The notes under the pieces were generated by a model that did no database searches, was not told where the DNA came from, and was given only the letters and a program-made list of their open reading frames with translations. Positions 1 through 9,161 of a stretch of DNA of 64,000 bases are shown piece after piece. The stretch spans positions 76,863 through 140,862 of the forward strand of contig CAWBGG010000003.1 in assembly GCA_963788205.1 (NCBI GenBank), written 5' to 3'. Numbering within the stretch: position 1 is the first letter of the stretch; every line of letters begins with the position of its first letter. This DNA is from CAVVMA01 sp963788205. GTDB taxonomy: Bacteria > Desulfobacterota > Binatia > Binatales > Binataceae. The translations under genes and the position numbers were made by a program.

Positions 1-661
1 TCGCGCGCATCGTCGCGGCCGGAATCGTGACCGCGCGCGCCGCTGCCGACAACTCGCCGCGCTCGGCGAAGCTCAGCGTCGTGCGGACCGGCGCCGGACG
101 GCCTTCGAGCATCTTGAGAAAGTGGAAGTCCTCGGCGATGTAATCGACCACGAAGCGCAGCATGAAGCGATCGTAAAGCGCGGTCAGCTCCTCCTCATCG
201 GGCAACTCGTTGGACGCACCAAACATCGTGACCAGCGGCACGGCGACCCGCTCGCGGCCGTTGTGAAAGACCCGCTCGTTGATCAAAGTGAGCAGCGCGT
301 TGAGGATCGAGGAGTTGGCCTTGAAGATTTCGTCGAGAAACGCGATATGCGCCTCCGGCAGCTTGTGGCTGGTCACGCGGCGATAGTCGTCTTCTTCGAG
401 TCCCTTCAAACTGACCGCGCCGAAGATCTCCTCGGGGGTGCTGAACTTGGTAAGAAGCCACTGGAAATATCGGGCGCCTTCAATTCTGAGGCACAAGCCA
501 TCGGCCAGCATCGACTTGGCCGTTCCCGGTGGGCCGATAATCAGAACGTGACTGGCCGAGAGCAGCGCGCATAGGGCGCCGTCGATCAGCTCGGCCCGCT
601 CGAAGAACTCGCGATTGAGTTCCGCGCGGATTAGCGCGAGCTTGGCGGCGGCGTCGGACAT
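1..661 (-). CDS. MoxR/RavA-type AAA+ ATPase, partial
   Basis: The reverse frame opens with ATG at 661 and runs off the left edge, giving 220 residues of an AAA+ ATPase. A Walker A motif (GPPGTAKS) lies near residue 50 and a Walker B (AFLDEIFKANSS) near residue 115, followed by the sensor region reading LLTLINERVFHNG and ASNELPDEEEL. The short N-terminal segment and the spacing of these motifs match the MoxR family, RavA branch. Such ATPases act as chaperones that remodel or load metals into partner proteins, commonly with VWA-domain partners encoded next door; any partner here would lie beyond the window. No Shine-Dalgarno is obvious before the start. It is transcribed away from the CoA-transferase gene. 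Family certain, substrate unknown. Confidence 0.9.
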   Translation of the reverse strand, partial: MSDAAAKLALIRAELNREFFERAELIDGALCALLSASHVLIIGPPGTAKSMLADGLCLRIEGARYFQWLLTKFSTPEEIFGAVSLKGLEEDDYRRVTSHKLPEAHIAFLDEIFKANSSILNALLTLINERVFHNGRERVAVPLVTMFGASNELPDEEELTALYDRFMLRFVVDYIAEDFHFLKMLEGRPAPVRTTLSFAERGELSAAARAVTIPAATMRA

Positions 662-776
662 CGTAGGTTCGTTCTACCAAAGCCCGCCGCGCGACTTAAG
701 GCCACCTGCGGCAGTGCTCAAGGCTTGGTCTGCGATCGCTCCAGCCGACGACTCCTGCACTTGGAGCGCGGCGAGG

Positions 777-928
777 GTGAATGGTATGAGATTCTTCGCT
801 GCGCAGACTCCGCTCAGAATGACGCCAAATGGTACAGTTGGTAGATTCCAGAGAGCCCCGTTCAACGTCATTCTGAGCGTAGCGAGGGCTTTCGCCCGAG
901 CGAAGTCGAAGAATCTCATGCCATTCAC
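777..928. repeat. Intergenic imperfect palindrome, dispersed repeat family
   Basis: The 443-bp gap between the MoxR and CoA-transferase genes holds no convincing gene. It contains two facing arms, 777-824 and 866-928, that pair imperfectly: the outer ends read GTGAATGG and CCATTCAC, and the inner ends read CTCAGAATGACG and CGTCATTCTGAG. The right arm has extra bases, so the hairpin is bulged. The same TTCTGAG / GAAGATTC vocabulary recurs in the palindrome at 5489-9216, so this looks like a multicopy genomic repeat. It could form a hairpin between the divergent genes. Function unknown. Confidence 0.75.
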
Positions 929-1104
929 GCTGCGAAGCGGACTCGACCGATCGAGGCTTTGGGCTTTCAGCTCGCAACGGCCACGTTAAACTCGGCCAGT
1001 ACCCCATCTGCCGCCGGCTTCGCGCCTTGCCCGCTCCGGCGTGAGGACGCTACAACGATGCGAGGGCGTGCGGGCGCGGCGCGCAGTCCGCATCGGAGGA
1101 CGCG

Positions 1105-2301
1105 ATGGACAAGGCACTGGCCGGCATCAAGATTCTCGATCTCACCCAGTTCGAGGCGGGAACCTCATGCACCGAGCTGCTGGCGTGGCTCGGCGCCGAC
1201 GTTATCAAGCTCGAATCGCCTGGCCGCGGCGAGCAGGGCCGCTGGTCGCTGAGCGAGAAGCCGGGCGTCGATTCTTACTACTTTATGTTACTCAACGCCA
1301 ACAAACGCGGCATCACGCTCAACCTCAAGAGCGCGCAAGGCCGTGATATGTTTCTCGGCCTCGTCCGGAAAGTCGATATTCTGGCCGAGAATTTTTCGCT
1401 CGGCACGCTGGAGGGCCTCGATCTCGGCTACGAGTCGCTGCGCAAACTAAACCCGCGCCTGATCTATCTGACTATCAAGGGCTTCGGCACTTGGGGGCCG
1501 TATAGCCGGTACAAGAGCTTCGACATGATCGCGCAGGCCTGTGGCGGCGCGATGTCGGTGACAGGCTTTCCGGGTTCTCCACCGCTCAAGCCCGGACCGA
1601 CGATCGGCGATACCGGCACCGGCGTGCACGCGGCGGCGGCCGTGCTGGCCGCGTATATCCAGCGCGAACGTACCGGCAAGGGGCAGCAGGTCGAGGTCGC
1701 GATGCAGGAGGCGGTGCTGAACTTCGTCCGCGTTCCGATGATGGGGACGTACTATACGCATCAGCCCGTCCGCCGCAACGGCAACGCTGTCGGCGCGGTT
1801 CCCGGCGATACCTTCAAATGCGCGCCTGGCGGCGACAACGATTATGCGTTCATCTTCTGCAGCACGCCCGAGATGTGGAAAAGTCTCTGCGCTGCGATGG
1901 GGCGTGCGGAGCTGGCCCAGGACGATCGCTTCAAGGATGCTGGCTCGCGGCGCAAGAACGCCGACGCGCTAGCAGCCATCATCAACGAATGGACTGCCAG
2001 TCACACCAAGCATCAGGTGATGAAGACCCTCGGCGAGGCTGGCGTTCCGTGCGGCGCGGTGCTCGACACGGTCGAGCTTCTCAACGATCCGCACCTGCGC
2101 GAGCGCGGCATGATCACGACGATCAACCATCCGGTGCGCGGGGAATTCACGATGCCGGGATGTCCGGTCAAGCTCGAAGACTCCAGCGTCGAGGTCAAGA
2201 GTGCGCCGCTGCTCGGCCAGCACAACGGCGAGGTCTACGGCGAATTCCTCGGCCTGGGCGCCGGCGAGCTCGAAGAGCTCAAGCGCCAGGGCGTGATCTA
2301 A
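1105..2301 (+). CDS. CaiB/BaiF family (class III) CoA transferase
   Basis: This is a full-length 398-residue class III CoA transferase. The N-terminus (GIKILDLTQFEAGTSCTELLAWLGADVIKLE) is the family signature, the SEKPGVDSYYFMLLNANKRG segment follows, and the Asp of TIGDTGTGVHAAAA near residue 168 lies where the family places the Asp that carries the covalent CoA intermediate. The start is supported by GGAGG five bases upstream. These enzymes move CoA between carboxylic acids, for example in carnitine, oxalate, bile-acid or aromatic catabolism; the substrate cannot be read from sequence. Acyl-CoA dehydrogenases elsewhere in the window suggest a fatty-acid or xenobiotic degrader, but the TldD-like gene 23 bp downstream is functionally unrelated. 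Confidence 0.93.
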   Translation: MDKALAGIKILDLTQFEAGTSCTELLAWLGADVIKLESPGRGEQGRWSLSEKPGVDSYYFMLLNANKRGITLNLKSAQGRDMFLGLVRKVDILAENFSLGTLEGLDLGYESLRKLNPRLIYLTIKGFGTWGPYSRYKSFDMIAQACGGAMSVTGFPGSPPLKPGPTIGDTGTGVHAAAAVLAAYIQRERTGKGQQVEVAMQEAVLNFVRVPMMGTYYTHQPVRRNGNAVGAVPGDTFKCAPGGDNDYAFIFCSTPEMWKSLCAAMGRAELAQDDRFKDAGSRRKNADALAAIINEWTASHTKHQVMKTLGEAGVPCGAVLDTVELLNDPHLRERGMITTINHPVRGEFTMPGCPVKLEDSSVEVKSAPLLGQHNGEVYGEFLGLGAGELEELKRQGVI

Positions 2302-2324
2302 GCCTGCTTCGTCGGACGCGAACG

Positions 2325-3917
2325 ATGGCGGGTGATCTTTTCGACGCGATCGAATTTCTCCAACGCGACGGCGACGCGTTGCTGAAGCGCTTTGTCCGCG
2401 CCCATCGCGGCGCGGTCCATGCCGAGATGCGCTTCGAGGTGGTCTACAGCCAATCGAGCGCGGCCGACAACGGCGAGGCGCGCCACAGCACCGAGAGCGA
2501 AGACGCGTTCCTCGGCGTCAGCGTATGGGTCGCGGCGATCGGAACCGGTCGGCGCGGACCGAATTCCGAATGCGTTGCCGCGGGGCAGGGTGGATGCGAG
2601 ATCGGTCGGCTCGCACGCGATTCCCGCAAGCTCGCCGCCGCGATCAACTCCGCGTTGGGCGACGCCTACGATCGCGCTCGCGCCAGCGCGCGCGAGAAGG
2701 CGAGTCTGCTGGCGCATCGCGAGTCGCTCGGGGCAATGCAATGGAGTGCCGCAGCACGATCGCCGATTCGCGATGAAATTCCCGCGATCTATCGTCGCGA
2801 CCCGCGCGCGCTCGATCCCGATGAGCTCAAGAAATTGTGCCGCGAGGCCTCGGCGGCGGTGAAAGGGCTCGGTCCCCAAATCGCGTTCAACTGGGTCGGC
2901 GCGACCAGCGAGCTGCGCCACGAAATCTTTGTCAGCAGCGACGGATCCGTTATCAGCCAGGCTTTCGCGTTCTCGCAAGGCGATTGTTACGTCGTCGCGC
3001 AGAGTGGTGACGGCCATCAGGAAAGCTACGACACGATCGGCCAGCAGCGCGGGCTCGAATGCCTGGCGGAGGGCTATCGCAGCGAGCTGATGCCGAATCC
3101 CGACCTGCAGACGTTCGCGTTCGAGCTGGCGCAAGAAGCGCGCGAGTTGGCTGCCGCGCCGCTCTTGAATCCGCCCGATCACGAGGTCACAGTCGTCACC
3201 GATCCGCATTTCAACGCACTGGTCGCGCACGAGATCGTGGGCCATCCCTGCGAGGCCGATCGCGCGCTCAAGATGGAAGCGGCGTACGCGGGCCGCAGCT
3301 GGTTCCTGCGCTCGCTGCGCGACAGCGAAGCCGGCCATCGCGTGGCCTCACCGCTGTTGTCGGCGTGCTCTGATCCGGGCCTCGACGGCTATGGCCAATA
3401 CCGCTACGACCACGAGGGCACGCCGGGCCGGCGCGTGATGCATTTCGAGCGCGGCGTGTTCCGTGACTTCCTGAATTCGCGCGCGACCGCCGCGGTGCTC
3501 GGCGCGCAGCCCAACGGATCGGCGCGGGCGGCCGACGCGCGCTACGTCCCGCTGATCCGGATGTCCAACACCTTCTTCATGCCGGGCGAGCGCAGCCCCG
3601 CCGAGATAATCGGCGAAGTCGACCGCGGCTATTACGTTTGCGGCAGCCGCATTCCCTCGATCGCCGAGTCGCGCGAGAACTTTCGGATCTCGGCGCGGCG
3701 AGTCTATGAAATCGAGCGCGGGCGGCTGGGCCGGCTGTTTCGCTCCGGCAGCGTGACCAGCGACAGCAAGCGTTTTTTCATGAACGTTGACGCAGTCGGC
3801 AACGATCTGCGCCTGATCGCGATCCCGAATTGCGGCAAGGGCCAGCCGATGCAGGCCAAGCGGATGTCCAACGGCGGGCCAACGCTGCGCTCGCGCGCCC
3901 GCCTGGCCGGCGGATAG
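2325..3917 (+). CDS. TldD-like metallopeptidase of the TldD/TldE (PmbA) family
   Basis: The protein has 530 residues from ATG 2325; the open frame extends further upstream but only inside the CoA-transferase gene. The HExxxH metal motif of TldD appears as HEIVGHPCEAD near residue 301, followed by YRYDHEGTPGRR and a C-terminal CGSRIPSI/ENFRIS region typical of the family. TldD carries the metal site of the heterodimeric TldD/TldE protease, which in enterobacteria trims microcin B17 and degrades the CcdA antitoxin. The next gene, two bases downstream, is the TldE-type partner, so a heterodimer is likely. The 530-residue length exceeds the usual ~480, mostly because of a diverged N-terminal half. 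Substrate unknown. Confidence 0.88.
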   Translation: MAGDLFDAIEFLQRDGDALLKRFVRAHRGAVHAEMRFEVVYSQSSAADNGEARHSTESEDAFLGVSVWVAAIGTGRRGPNSECVAAGQGGCEIGRLARDSRKLAAAINSALGDAYDRARASAREKASLLAHRESLGAMQWSAAARSPIRDEIPAIYRRDPRALDPDELKKLCREASAAVKGLGPQIAFNWVGATSELRHEIFVSSDGSVISQAFAFSQGDCYVVAQSGDGHQESYDTIGQQRGLECLAEGYRSELMPNPDLQTFAFELAQEARELAAAPLLNPPDHEVTVVTDPHFNALVAHEIVGHPCEADRALKMEAAYAGRSWFLRSLRDSEAGHRVASPLLSACSDPGLDGYGQYRYDHEGTPGRRVMHFERGVFRDFLNSRATAAVLGAQPNGSARAADARYVPLIRMSNTFFMPGERSPAEIIGEVDRGYYVCGSRIPSIAESRENFRISARRVYEIERGRLGRLFRSGSVTSDSKRFFMNVDAVGNDLRLIAIPNCGKGQPMQAKRMSNGGPTLRSRARLAGG

Positions 3918-3919
3918 CG

Positions 3920-5434
3920 ATGCGGACTCTCAACGAACTCAAAGCCTTCGCGCGCGAGGCGGCCGGGCTGCTTGCGCGCGAAAAGGATTACTCCGCCTTT
4001 GAGGTTTACTGTTCGAGCACGGAGCAGCTCATCGCCCGCCTCAACTACACTTCTGATATCCCTTGCGCCGGAGTCGAGGAGGCCAAGTCGCTGGGGGCCG
4101 ACGGCTTTGCGATTCGGATCGTATCGGCACACGATCGGCACGAGGCCGGCGCCGCCTTCGAGGCCGCGGACTTCAGCCTGGAGAGCGTGCGCAACGTGCT
4201 GGCACGGGCGCGCCGCGCGCGAGTCGCCGATCCGCATTTCCCTGGCTTGCCGACCAGGCCGCGGCACCTCGCGGCGAACACACCGCCGGCGAACGATCTG
4301 ATGCGCGCCCGCAACGAGCCGGTCGTCGCGGCGGCATGGCAAATCGTGCGCAACGCGATCGAGGCCTTTGGCGCGAACCGGCCAGCGACAGAAACTCCCG
4401 GCCTGATCGTGGGCGGCGACCTGTCGCTGATCCGCGATCGGGTTGTGATCGCCAGCTCGAACTTCGGCGACCTGCGCTGCGATCAGGGCGCGTACTTCAC
4501 CTCGTCGGTCGCGGCGCTGATCGAGTCGCTCGAGGCCAAGGGCACGGCCAGCGCGATCGGGGCTTCGCTCGCCGAGATGCGGCGCGTCGCGCCAACGCTG
4601 GGCCGCGACGCCGTTGCGCGGGCGCTACGCTCGGGACGCGGTGAGCATCCAGCGGCAGGCCAGTATCGCGTCCTGCTCGGTCCGCAGCCGGTCGCCGAGA
4701 TCCTCAACTATATGGTGATGGGTTCGCTGACCACGGGCGCCTTTCACGCTGCCAGCTCCTGTTATCATGGGCGCTTCGGCGATCGCGTGATGAACGCGCG
4801 GCTGTCGCTGATCGATGACCCGGCTTTCGCCGGCGGCGCGCTCGCACGGCGTATCACCTGTGAGGGCCTGCCCGCGCGCCGCGTGCGATTAGTCCAGGAC
4901 GGTCGGCTGATCGGACTGCTCTCCAATTTCTACGGTGCACATCGGCTCGCGACCAACAAGGATCGCGCCGAAAAGCTCGGTCCGCACGGCAACGCGGCGA
5001 AATTCGGTGCGCACAGCGGCTATCGACTCGGTGAGGGCGGCGGCCGGCGCTTCGACTCGAATCCGGGCGCGGCGGGCACCAACGTCGTGATGCGGGCGCG
5101 GGAGGGACTTGACGAGCGCGCGATGCTCAAGGCGGTCGGCAACGGCATCTATGTCGGGCGCGTTTGGTACACCTATCCGATCAATGGCCAGCGCGCGGGC
5201 CAGTTCACCTGCACCGTCAGCGGCGACTCGTATTTGATCCGCGACGGCGCGCTCGCCGCGCCGCTGGCGCCCAACAGCCTGCGGATTGATGCGCATATCG
5301 ATCAGGTGTTCGACGCCGTGGTCGCGGCGGGCAAGCGATCCCATCCGGCGCTGATTTGGGGCTCGCCCGAGGCCTACTACGTCCCGGCGCTGGTCGCGGA
5401 CAAGCTAGCGCTATCGCCGGTCGGCGAGAAGTAG
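3920..5434 (+). CDS. TldE/PmbA-like subunit of a TldD/TldE protease
   Basis: The protein has 504 residues from ATG 3920, two bases after the TldD-like stop. It shows the PmbA/TldE fold pattern: an N-terminal region with YSAFEVYCSSTEQLIARLNYTSDIPC, a middle part ending in GQYRVLLGPQPVAEIL, and a C-terminal GTNVVMRAREG/NGIYVGRVWYTYPINGQRAGQFTCTVSGDSYLI region. It lacks the HExxxH motif, as expected of the non-catalytic TldE subunit. Tight coupling with the upstream gene indicates an operon and a heterodimeric complex in the cytoplasm. After its stop comes a palindromic repeat now carrying two insertion sequences, which may once have served as the transcript end. Confidence 0.88.
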   Translation: MRTLNELKAFAREAAGLLAREKDYSAFEVYCSSTEQLIARLNYTSDIPCAGVEEAKSLGADGFAIRIVSAHDRHEAGAAFEAADFSLESVRNVLARARRARVADPHFPGLPTRPRHLAANTPPANDLMRARNEPVVAAAWQIVRNAIEAFGANRPATETPGLIVGGDLSLIRDRVVIASSNFGDLRCDQGAYFTSSVAALIESLEAKGTASAIGASLAEMRRVAPTLGRDAVARALRSGRGEHPAAGQYRVLLGPQPVAEILNYMVMGSLTTGAFHAASSCYHGRFGDRVMNARLSLIDDPAFAGGALARRITCEGLPARRVRLVQDGRLIGLLSNFYGAHRLATNKDRAEKLGPHGNAAKFGAHSGYRLGEGGGRRFDSNPGAAGTNVVMRAREGLDERAMLKAVGNGIYVGRVWYTYPINGQRAGQFTCTVSGDSYLIRDGALAAPLAPNSLRIDAHIDQVFDAVVAAGKRSHPALIWGSPEAYYVPALVADKLALSPVGEK

Positions 5435-5488
5435 GCCTCCGTCTTGCTTCGCCATTCCATGAGCTTGGCGCGCGCGAGCAGACAGACA

Positions 5489-5568
5489 AATCGCTTCGCG
5501 TAGGTTCTTCGGCCTCGCTGCGCTTGCCTCAGAATGGCAAGCAGGGCTCCCCTTAGGTGTCATCCTGA
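5489..5568. repeat. Left arm and loop of a palindrome split by two insertion sequences
   Basis: Bases 5489-5536 pair with a right arm that is now in three pieces: 5561-5568, about 7024-7061 and 9211-9216. Removing the two insertion sequences and one copy of each target duplication restores a palindrome with arms of about 48 bases and a ~24-base loop, lying between the TldE-like and acyl-CoA dehydrogenase genes. Its words (CCTCAGAATG/CATCCTGAGG, CGCGTAGGTTCTTCGG/CCGAAGGATCTACGCG) resemble the repeat at 777-928. Confidence 0.8.
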
Positions 5569-5569
5569 G

Positions 5570-7023
5570 AGTTTGTGAAGAAATTCGATTTTGGAGCGCC
5601 GAGGGGGCGTGGGCGAGAATGGGCGTGGGGAATTGGCGTTTGGTCGGTCGGTTGCTCGGCCGATTGGGCTTCATGATGCCGGCCGCTTCACAACCAGCCC
5701 AGCCTGATCGACCGCATCAGATTGTAGGTCAGTGCCGACCAGATTACGACGGTCAGCACCTTGCTCATGCCGCGCACCAGCAGGTGGTCAAGTCCGCGCC
5801 AGGTTTTGAGGTCGGCGTTGACCAGTTCGGCGCTGGCGGCGCGCTCCTTATAGATCTGCTTGCCTTCGGCCGAGGCCATGCGCTGGCGATAGGCAGCGAT
5901 GGCCGGGGAGTCGCCGGGTTGCGGGCTGAGCGGATTGATATGGTAAGTCCGGTTCTCGTGCGGCGGGGAAAACACTTCCACCCCGCGTGCGGCGGCGCGC
6001 TCGACCGCCTCGAAGTTCATGTAACCGCCGTCCGCCAGGTGCTGTTGAGGAGCGCGCCCGGTGCGCCGCTCGAGCTCATCGAGCATGGGTTCCAACTGCC
6101 GGTTGTCGCTGCCGCGGTTGCAAACCCCGGTCCCCACGATGATCAGACTTTGGGTATCGGTGCCGAACTGCAGGTTGTAAGCGGGGCGAAAGCCGCCGTC
6201 GCCCAGCTTCATCACCCGCGCCTGGGGATCGGTGGTCGAAACCCTGACTTCGCGCCCGCGCTGGGGATGGTTCTTGGCCTGGCTGCGCTGCGCGCTCAAT
6301 TGCTCCAACTCCGCCAGCGCCTGGCTGACACGCTGCTCGCGTTGGCGGGCCGCGCGCTGCCGTGCGGCTTGGACGCGCGCGCTGCGCTGCGGGTCGAGTT
6401 GCTCCTCCCGCTGGAGCGCTTCAAGATGGGCACGCGCAGCCTGGAGATGGCGCTCCAAGGTGGGCTGGCGATGGAACGAGGCCTGCCCCGCACTAGCCCG
6501 CACGCGGGTTCCGTCCTGCGCCACTCGATAAAGCCGCACCAGCCCCTTGTGGGTCAGCACCGCCAACACCTGACTCATCAAATCGTCCACCGCCGCACTG
6601 CTGCGAAAGTCGCTCAGGGTGTGATAGTTGACCGTTACCCCGCCGCAGATCCAGCGATACGCGTCATGCGCCTGGCTAAGCCGCGCGAGCTCCCGCGCGC
6701 TGCTCACCCCCTGGCTCAGCCCATACAGCCACAGCGCCAACAGGATCTTGGGGTCGGTCGCATCTCTACCCGCGCTTCCTTCGCGGGCCTTGATCGGCGC
6801 GTGAAACCGTTCCAGATCCAGCCCCTCCAGAATCCGCCAGATCGCCCGCGCCGGATGATCCGCAGCCAGCAACGACTCCAGATCGCACGGGCGCAGCAAA
6901 AGCTGCCGCCGATTCGCCTCCCGCAACCGCACCGCCTCGTCCATCACCGCACCTCCGCCTCACTCCCATCATCCACTTCTCAATCGCAAATGCGATCCTT
7001 CGAAGCCGAAAAATTCACAAACT
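5570..7023 (-). mobile_element. IS1182-like insertion sequence with 5-bp target repeat
   Basis: The element is about 1454 bp. Its ends are inverted copies of AGTTTGTGAA (5570-5579 and 7014-7023), bordered by a direct repeat CTGAG at 5565-5569 and 7024-7028. Because GAG/CTC also extends the inverted ends, the exact border between end and duplication is ambiguous by two or three bases. It encodes a single minus-strand transposase. It sits in the right arm of the intergenic palindrome. Confidence 0.82.
5688..6947 (-). CDS. IS1182-family-like DDE transposase
   Basis: This 419-residue transposase starts at 6947 and reads leftward. The N-terminal part (LLLRPCDLESLLAADHPARAIW, then DPKILLALWLYGLSQGVSSARELARL) is the IS1182/IS5-group helical domain. 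The catalytic acidic residues lie in VAQDGTRVRA, LADGGYMN and YKERAASAE, with a basic, Gln/Arg-rich coiled insertion in between. The C-terminus (VIWSALTYNLMRSIRLGWL) is intact, so the enzyme appears full length and possibly active. A long open frame on the opposite strand over the same bases is a mirror image and not a gene. Confidence 0.92.
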   Translation of the reverse strand: MMDEAVRLREANRRQLLLRPCDLESLLAADHPARAIWRILEGLDLERFHAPIKAREGSAGRDATDPKILLALWLYGLSQGVSSARELARLSQAHDAYRWICGGVTVNYHTLSDFRSSAAVDDLMSQVLAVLTHKGLVRLYRVAQDGTRVRASAGQASFHRQPTLERHLQAARAHLEALQREEQLDPQRSARVQAARQRAARQREQRVSQALAELEQLSAQRSQAKNHPQRGREVRVSTTDPQARVMKLGDGGFRPAYNLQFGTDTQSLIIVGTGVCNRGSDNRQLEPMLDELERRTGRAPQQHLADGGYMNFEAVERAAARGVEVFSPPHENRTYHINPLSPQPGDSPAIAAYRQRMASAEGKQIYKERAASAELVNADLKTWRGLDHLLVRGMSKVLTVVIWSALTYNLMRSIRLGWL

Positions 7024-7109
7024 CTGAGGTGAGCGTAGCGATGCCGAAGGATCTACGCGGAGGTAAGTATCCCCTTGACGGCAGTACCGGAAACTGCTAG
7101 ATTTGGAGC

Positions 7110-8069
7110 ATGAGCAAGGTTAATCGAAACTTTCCACGACGTTCCGGCGCTTCCGAGAGCAGCTATTCGCGCACGGAATTCGAGCGCCAGTTTCCCGACG
7201 ATGCCACGTGCTTGGATTGGCTCGTTAAGAAGCTCTACCCAAATGGCGTCTTCTGCCCGACGTGCAAGACCATCACGAAGCATCATCGCGAGAGCGGCCG
7301 TCCATCTTACGCTTGCCAGAACTGCGGGCATCACGAACACCCGATGAAAGGCACGATCTTTGAGGATTCGGCCACGTCGCTGAAACTCTGGTTTCTTGCG
7401 ATCTATATCATGTCGGCAACGCGGTGCGGGATCAGCGCCAAGCAATTGGAGCGGGAGATTGGCGTTACTTACAAATGCGCATGGCGCATGTTCAACCGGA
7501 TTCGCTCGCTGTTGGACGAAAATGGCGACAGCAGCTTCAAGTTGTCGGGCAAAGTCGAGAGCGATGAAAGTCTCTACGGCGGAAAGAGCGAGAACCGGCA
7601 CCTCGGAAAGCGCGGCGGCCACAAGGAACACTACAAAGGGAAAACCGCCGTGCTCGGCATGGTCGAACGCGGCGGGCGCGTCGTTACCAAGGTGCTTCCG
7701 ACTCCGCCAACGTCCGGTGATATTCTCCCGCACCTGAGAGCCAACATTGTGCCTCAGACCATGATCTTCACGGACGAAGCGCGCCTCTATGATCCGCTTA
7801 GCATGATGGGCTATGGGCATCGGCGTGTGAATCATTCTGCGCAGGTCTACGTAGACGGCGATGCGCATACCAACACGATTGAGGGCTTTTGGAGTCTCAC
7901 GAAGAACGGAATTCGTGGGGTCTATCACAGCGTCAGTGCCAAGTATTTGCAGATGTACCTGAATGAGTACGCCTTCAGGTTCAACCGGAGAAAGAGCTTG
8001 CATCTTGAGCAACCGATGTTCGATGCGTTCGCGGAGCGGATCACGAAGAAGGTGTCAGCTTCCGCGTAG
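7110..8069 (+). CDS. IS1595-family (ISXO2-like) transposase
   Basis: This 319-residue transposase begins with a basic leader, then a zinc ribbon (CPTC near residue 49 and CQNC near residue 72), then the ISXO2-like DDE domain. Catalytic residues are visible in KVESDESLYGG, IFTDEARLYDP and HTNTIEGFWSLTKNGIRG. The C-terminus (LQMYLNEYAFRFNRRK) is the usual family end. TTGGAG lies five bases before the ATG. It appears intact and should recognise the 30-bp ends of its element. IS1595 transposases form a superfamily defined by this zinc ribbon plus DDE arrangement. Confidence 0.95.
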   Translation: MSKVNRNFPRRSGASESSYSRTEFERQFPDDATCLDWLVKKLYPNGVFCPTCKTITKHHRESGRPSYACQNCGHHEHPMKGTIFEDSATSLKLWFLAIYIMSATRCGISAKQLEREIGVTYKCAWRMFNRIRSLLDENGDSSFKLSGKVESDESLYGGKSENRHLGKRGGHKEHYKGKTAVLGMVERGGRVVTKVLPTPPTSGDILPHLRANIVPQTMIFTDEARLYDPLSMMGYGHRRVNHSAQVYVDGDAHTNTIEGFWSLTKNGIRGVYHSVSAKYLQMYLNEYAFRFNRRKSLHLEQPMFDAFAERITKKVSASA

Positions 8070-8201
8070 CTTTCTCCAAGTCGCTAAAGAACTGATCTCG
8101 TTCCGGCTCTGGAATTGGAATGTCACGATTCTTCCGCTTTCGTTTCCGGGCTGGCCGGGAGATCGCAGCTTCAACTGGCGCGTATCTGTTTTTGCGCTTC
8201 T

Positions 8202-9161
8202 TCAATTGCTCGACTGCCACGATAATTCCGGTTGATCTATGATGCCGAAGATTTTGCTCGATGGGACCACCATCGAAATTCCCGAATGCCAGACCTGCCC
8301 AGGATCGGATGTCTTCATTTCTTCGCTTACAGCAATCGGCAAGTATCCGTGCACCAAGCCCAACAAATAGGTATCACCGAGGGCAAGCATCTTTTGTGGG
8401 CGATAGGTCATAGGCTCTGGGGCCGGAAAGATTTGGACTTCAACAGTCTGACGGGCAAAAACGGGAGAGCCGCTGATACCCTTAAGGGCAAGCGCTTCGA
8501 TCAGATGCCATTGTGCATCGCGATACCTTCCCTCGGATATCGGTTCACCGGCCATCATCGCGATATGCCCATGCCGGACGACCGGGATGATGCGATCTTT
8601 ACCTTGCCATCTGCGGAACAGGCCGATTATGAAAATTTCATCTCCGACGCCTATTCCGATTTCCCGCAGATTGAAGTCCCTAATGAACTTTTCAGCAGGA
8701 ATCGAAGTGAAGGGATATTCAGAGAGGTGCCACGGAAATACTGCGGCATCAACTGATCTGTCGGTCGGATGGTCCCACCATTTGTAAAAATCTGAAAGTG
8801 GTGGACTCATTTCAATTTGTGCGTGGTGACGCCTGTCATTCAGGCGAATAGCGAATCGCCGGTTTCGCCCAAGTTTTCGCACCACATGATCGGCAGTAAC
8901 AAGATAATATCGCCGAGGTGCGGGCGGACGGCGGCCATTGACCAAAAACCCCGTCCCGACCGCCCTGAAGTCCCCCGACGATTCGACACGTCCAAGGTAG
9001 ACTACAGATTCAAGCCCAGCATCAGGAACACGCATTTCCGGTTTCCCAAGCTTGACCGTACTGCGAATCGTTACGCCTTGCCATGCAAATGGATCGTCGC
9101 AATTCCGCTCGCGAACGCGGCCTGCCTTTGTGAGGTTCGCGCCTTTGCCCCTATCAGGCAT
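8202..9161 (-). CDS. Trypsin-like serine protease, transposon passenger
   Basis: The 319-residue protein contains a chymotrypsin-fold peptidase domain. The triad is visible in order: His in YLVTADHVV, Asp in DRSVDAAVFP and Ser in LKGISGSPVFA. There is no signal peptide or membrane segment, so it is probably cytoplasmic, unlike secreted trypsins or DegP. The start at 9161 has GGAGGG about eight bases upstream, touching the inner edge of the terminal repeat. It lies wholly inside the IS1595 element and converges with the transposase, which marks it as cargo. The C-terminal ~70 residues (SGISMVVPSSKIFGII) resemble the strand-rich end of this protease type. The role is unknown; protection of the element or host defence are possibilities. 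Confidence 0.85.
   Translation of the reverse strand: MPDRGKGANLTKAGRVRERNCDDPFAWQGVTIRSTVKLGKPEMRVPDAGLESVVYLGRVESSGDFRAVGTGFLVNGRRPPAPRRYYLVTADHVVRKLGRNRRFAIRLNDRRHHAQIEMSPPLSDFYKWWDHPTDRSVDAAVFPWHLSEYPFTSIPAEKFIRDFNLREIGIGVGDEIFIIGLFRRWQGKDRIIPVVRHGHIAMMAGEPISEGRYRDAQWHLIEALALKGISGSPVFARQTVEVQIFPAPEPMTYRPQKMLALGDTYLLGLVHGYLPIAVSEEMKTSDPGQVWHSGISMVVPSSKIFGIIDQPELSWQSSN

Noticed and set aside
1818..2324. N-terminal extension of the TldD-like frame
   Set aside because: These bases encode the end of the CoA transferase in another frame; ATG 2325 fits the family start.
2298..3338. Open frame of 346 codons on the minus strand over the TldD-like gene
   Set aside because: Low-complexity Arg/Ala-rich product without motifs; the + strand carries HExxxH and family sequence.
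5619..7100. Long open frame on the + strand opposite the IS1182-like transposase
   Set aside because: It mirrors the transposase in GC-rich DNA and shows no family motif; the minus strand has clear DDE residues.
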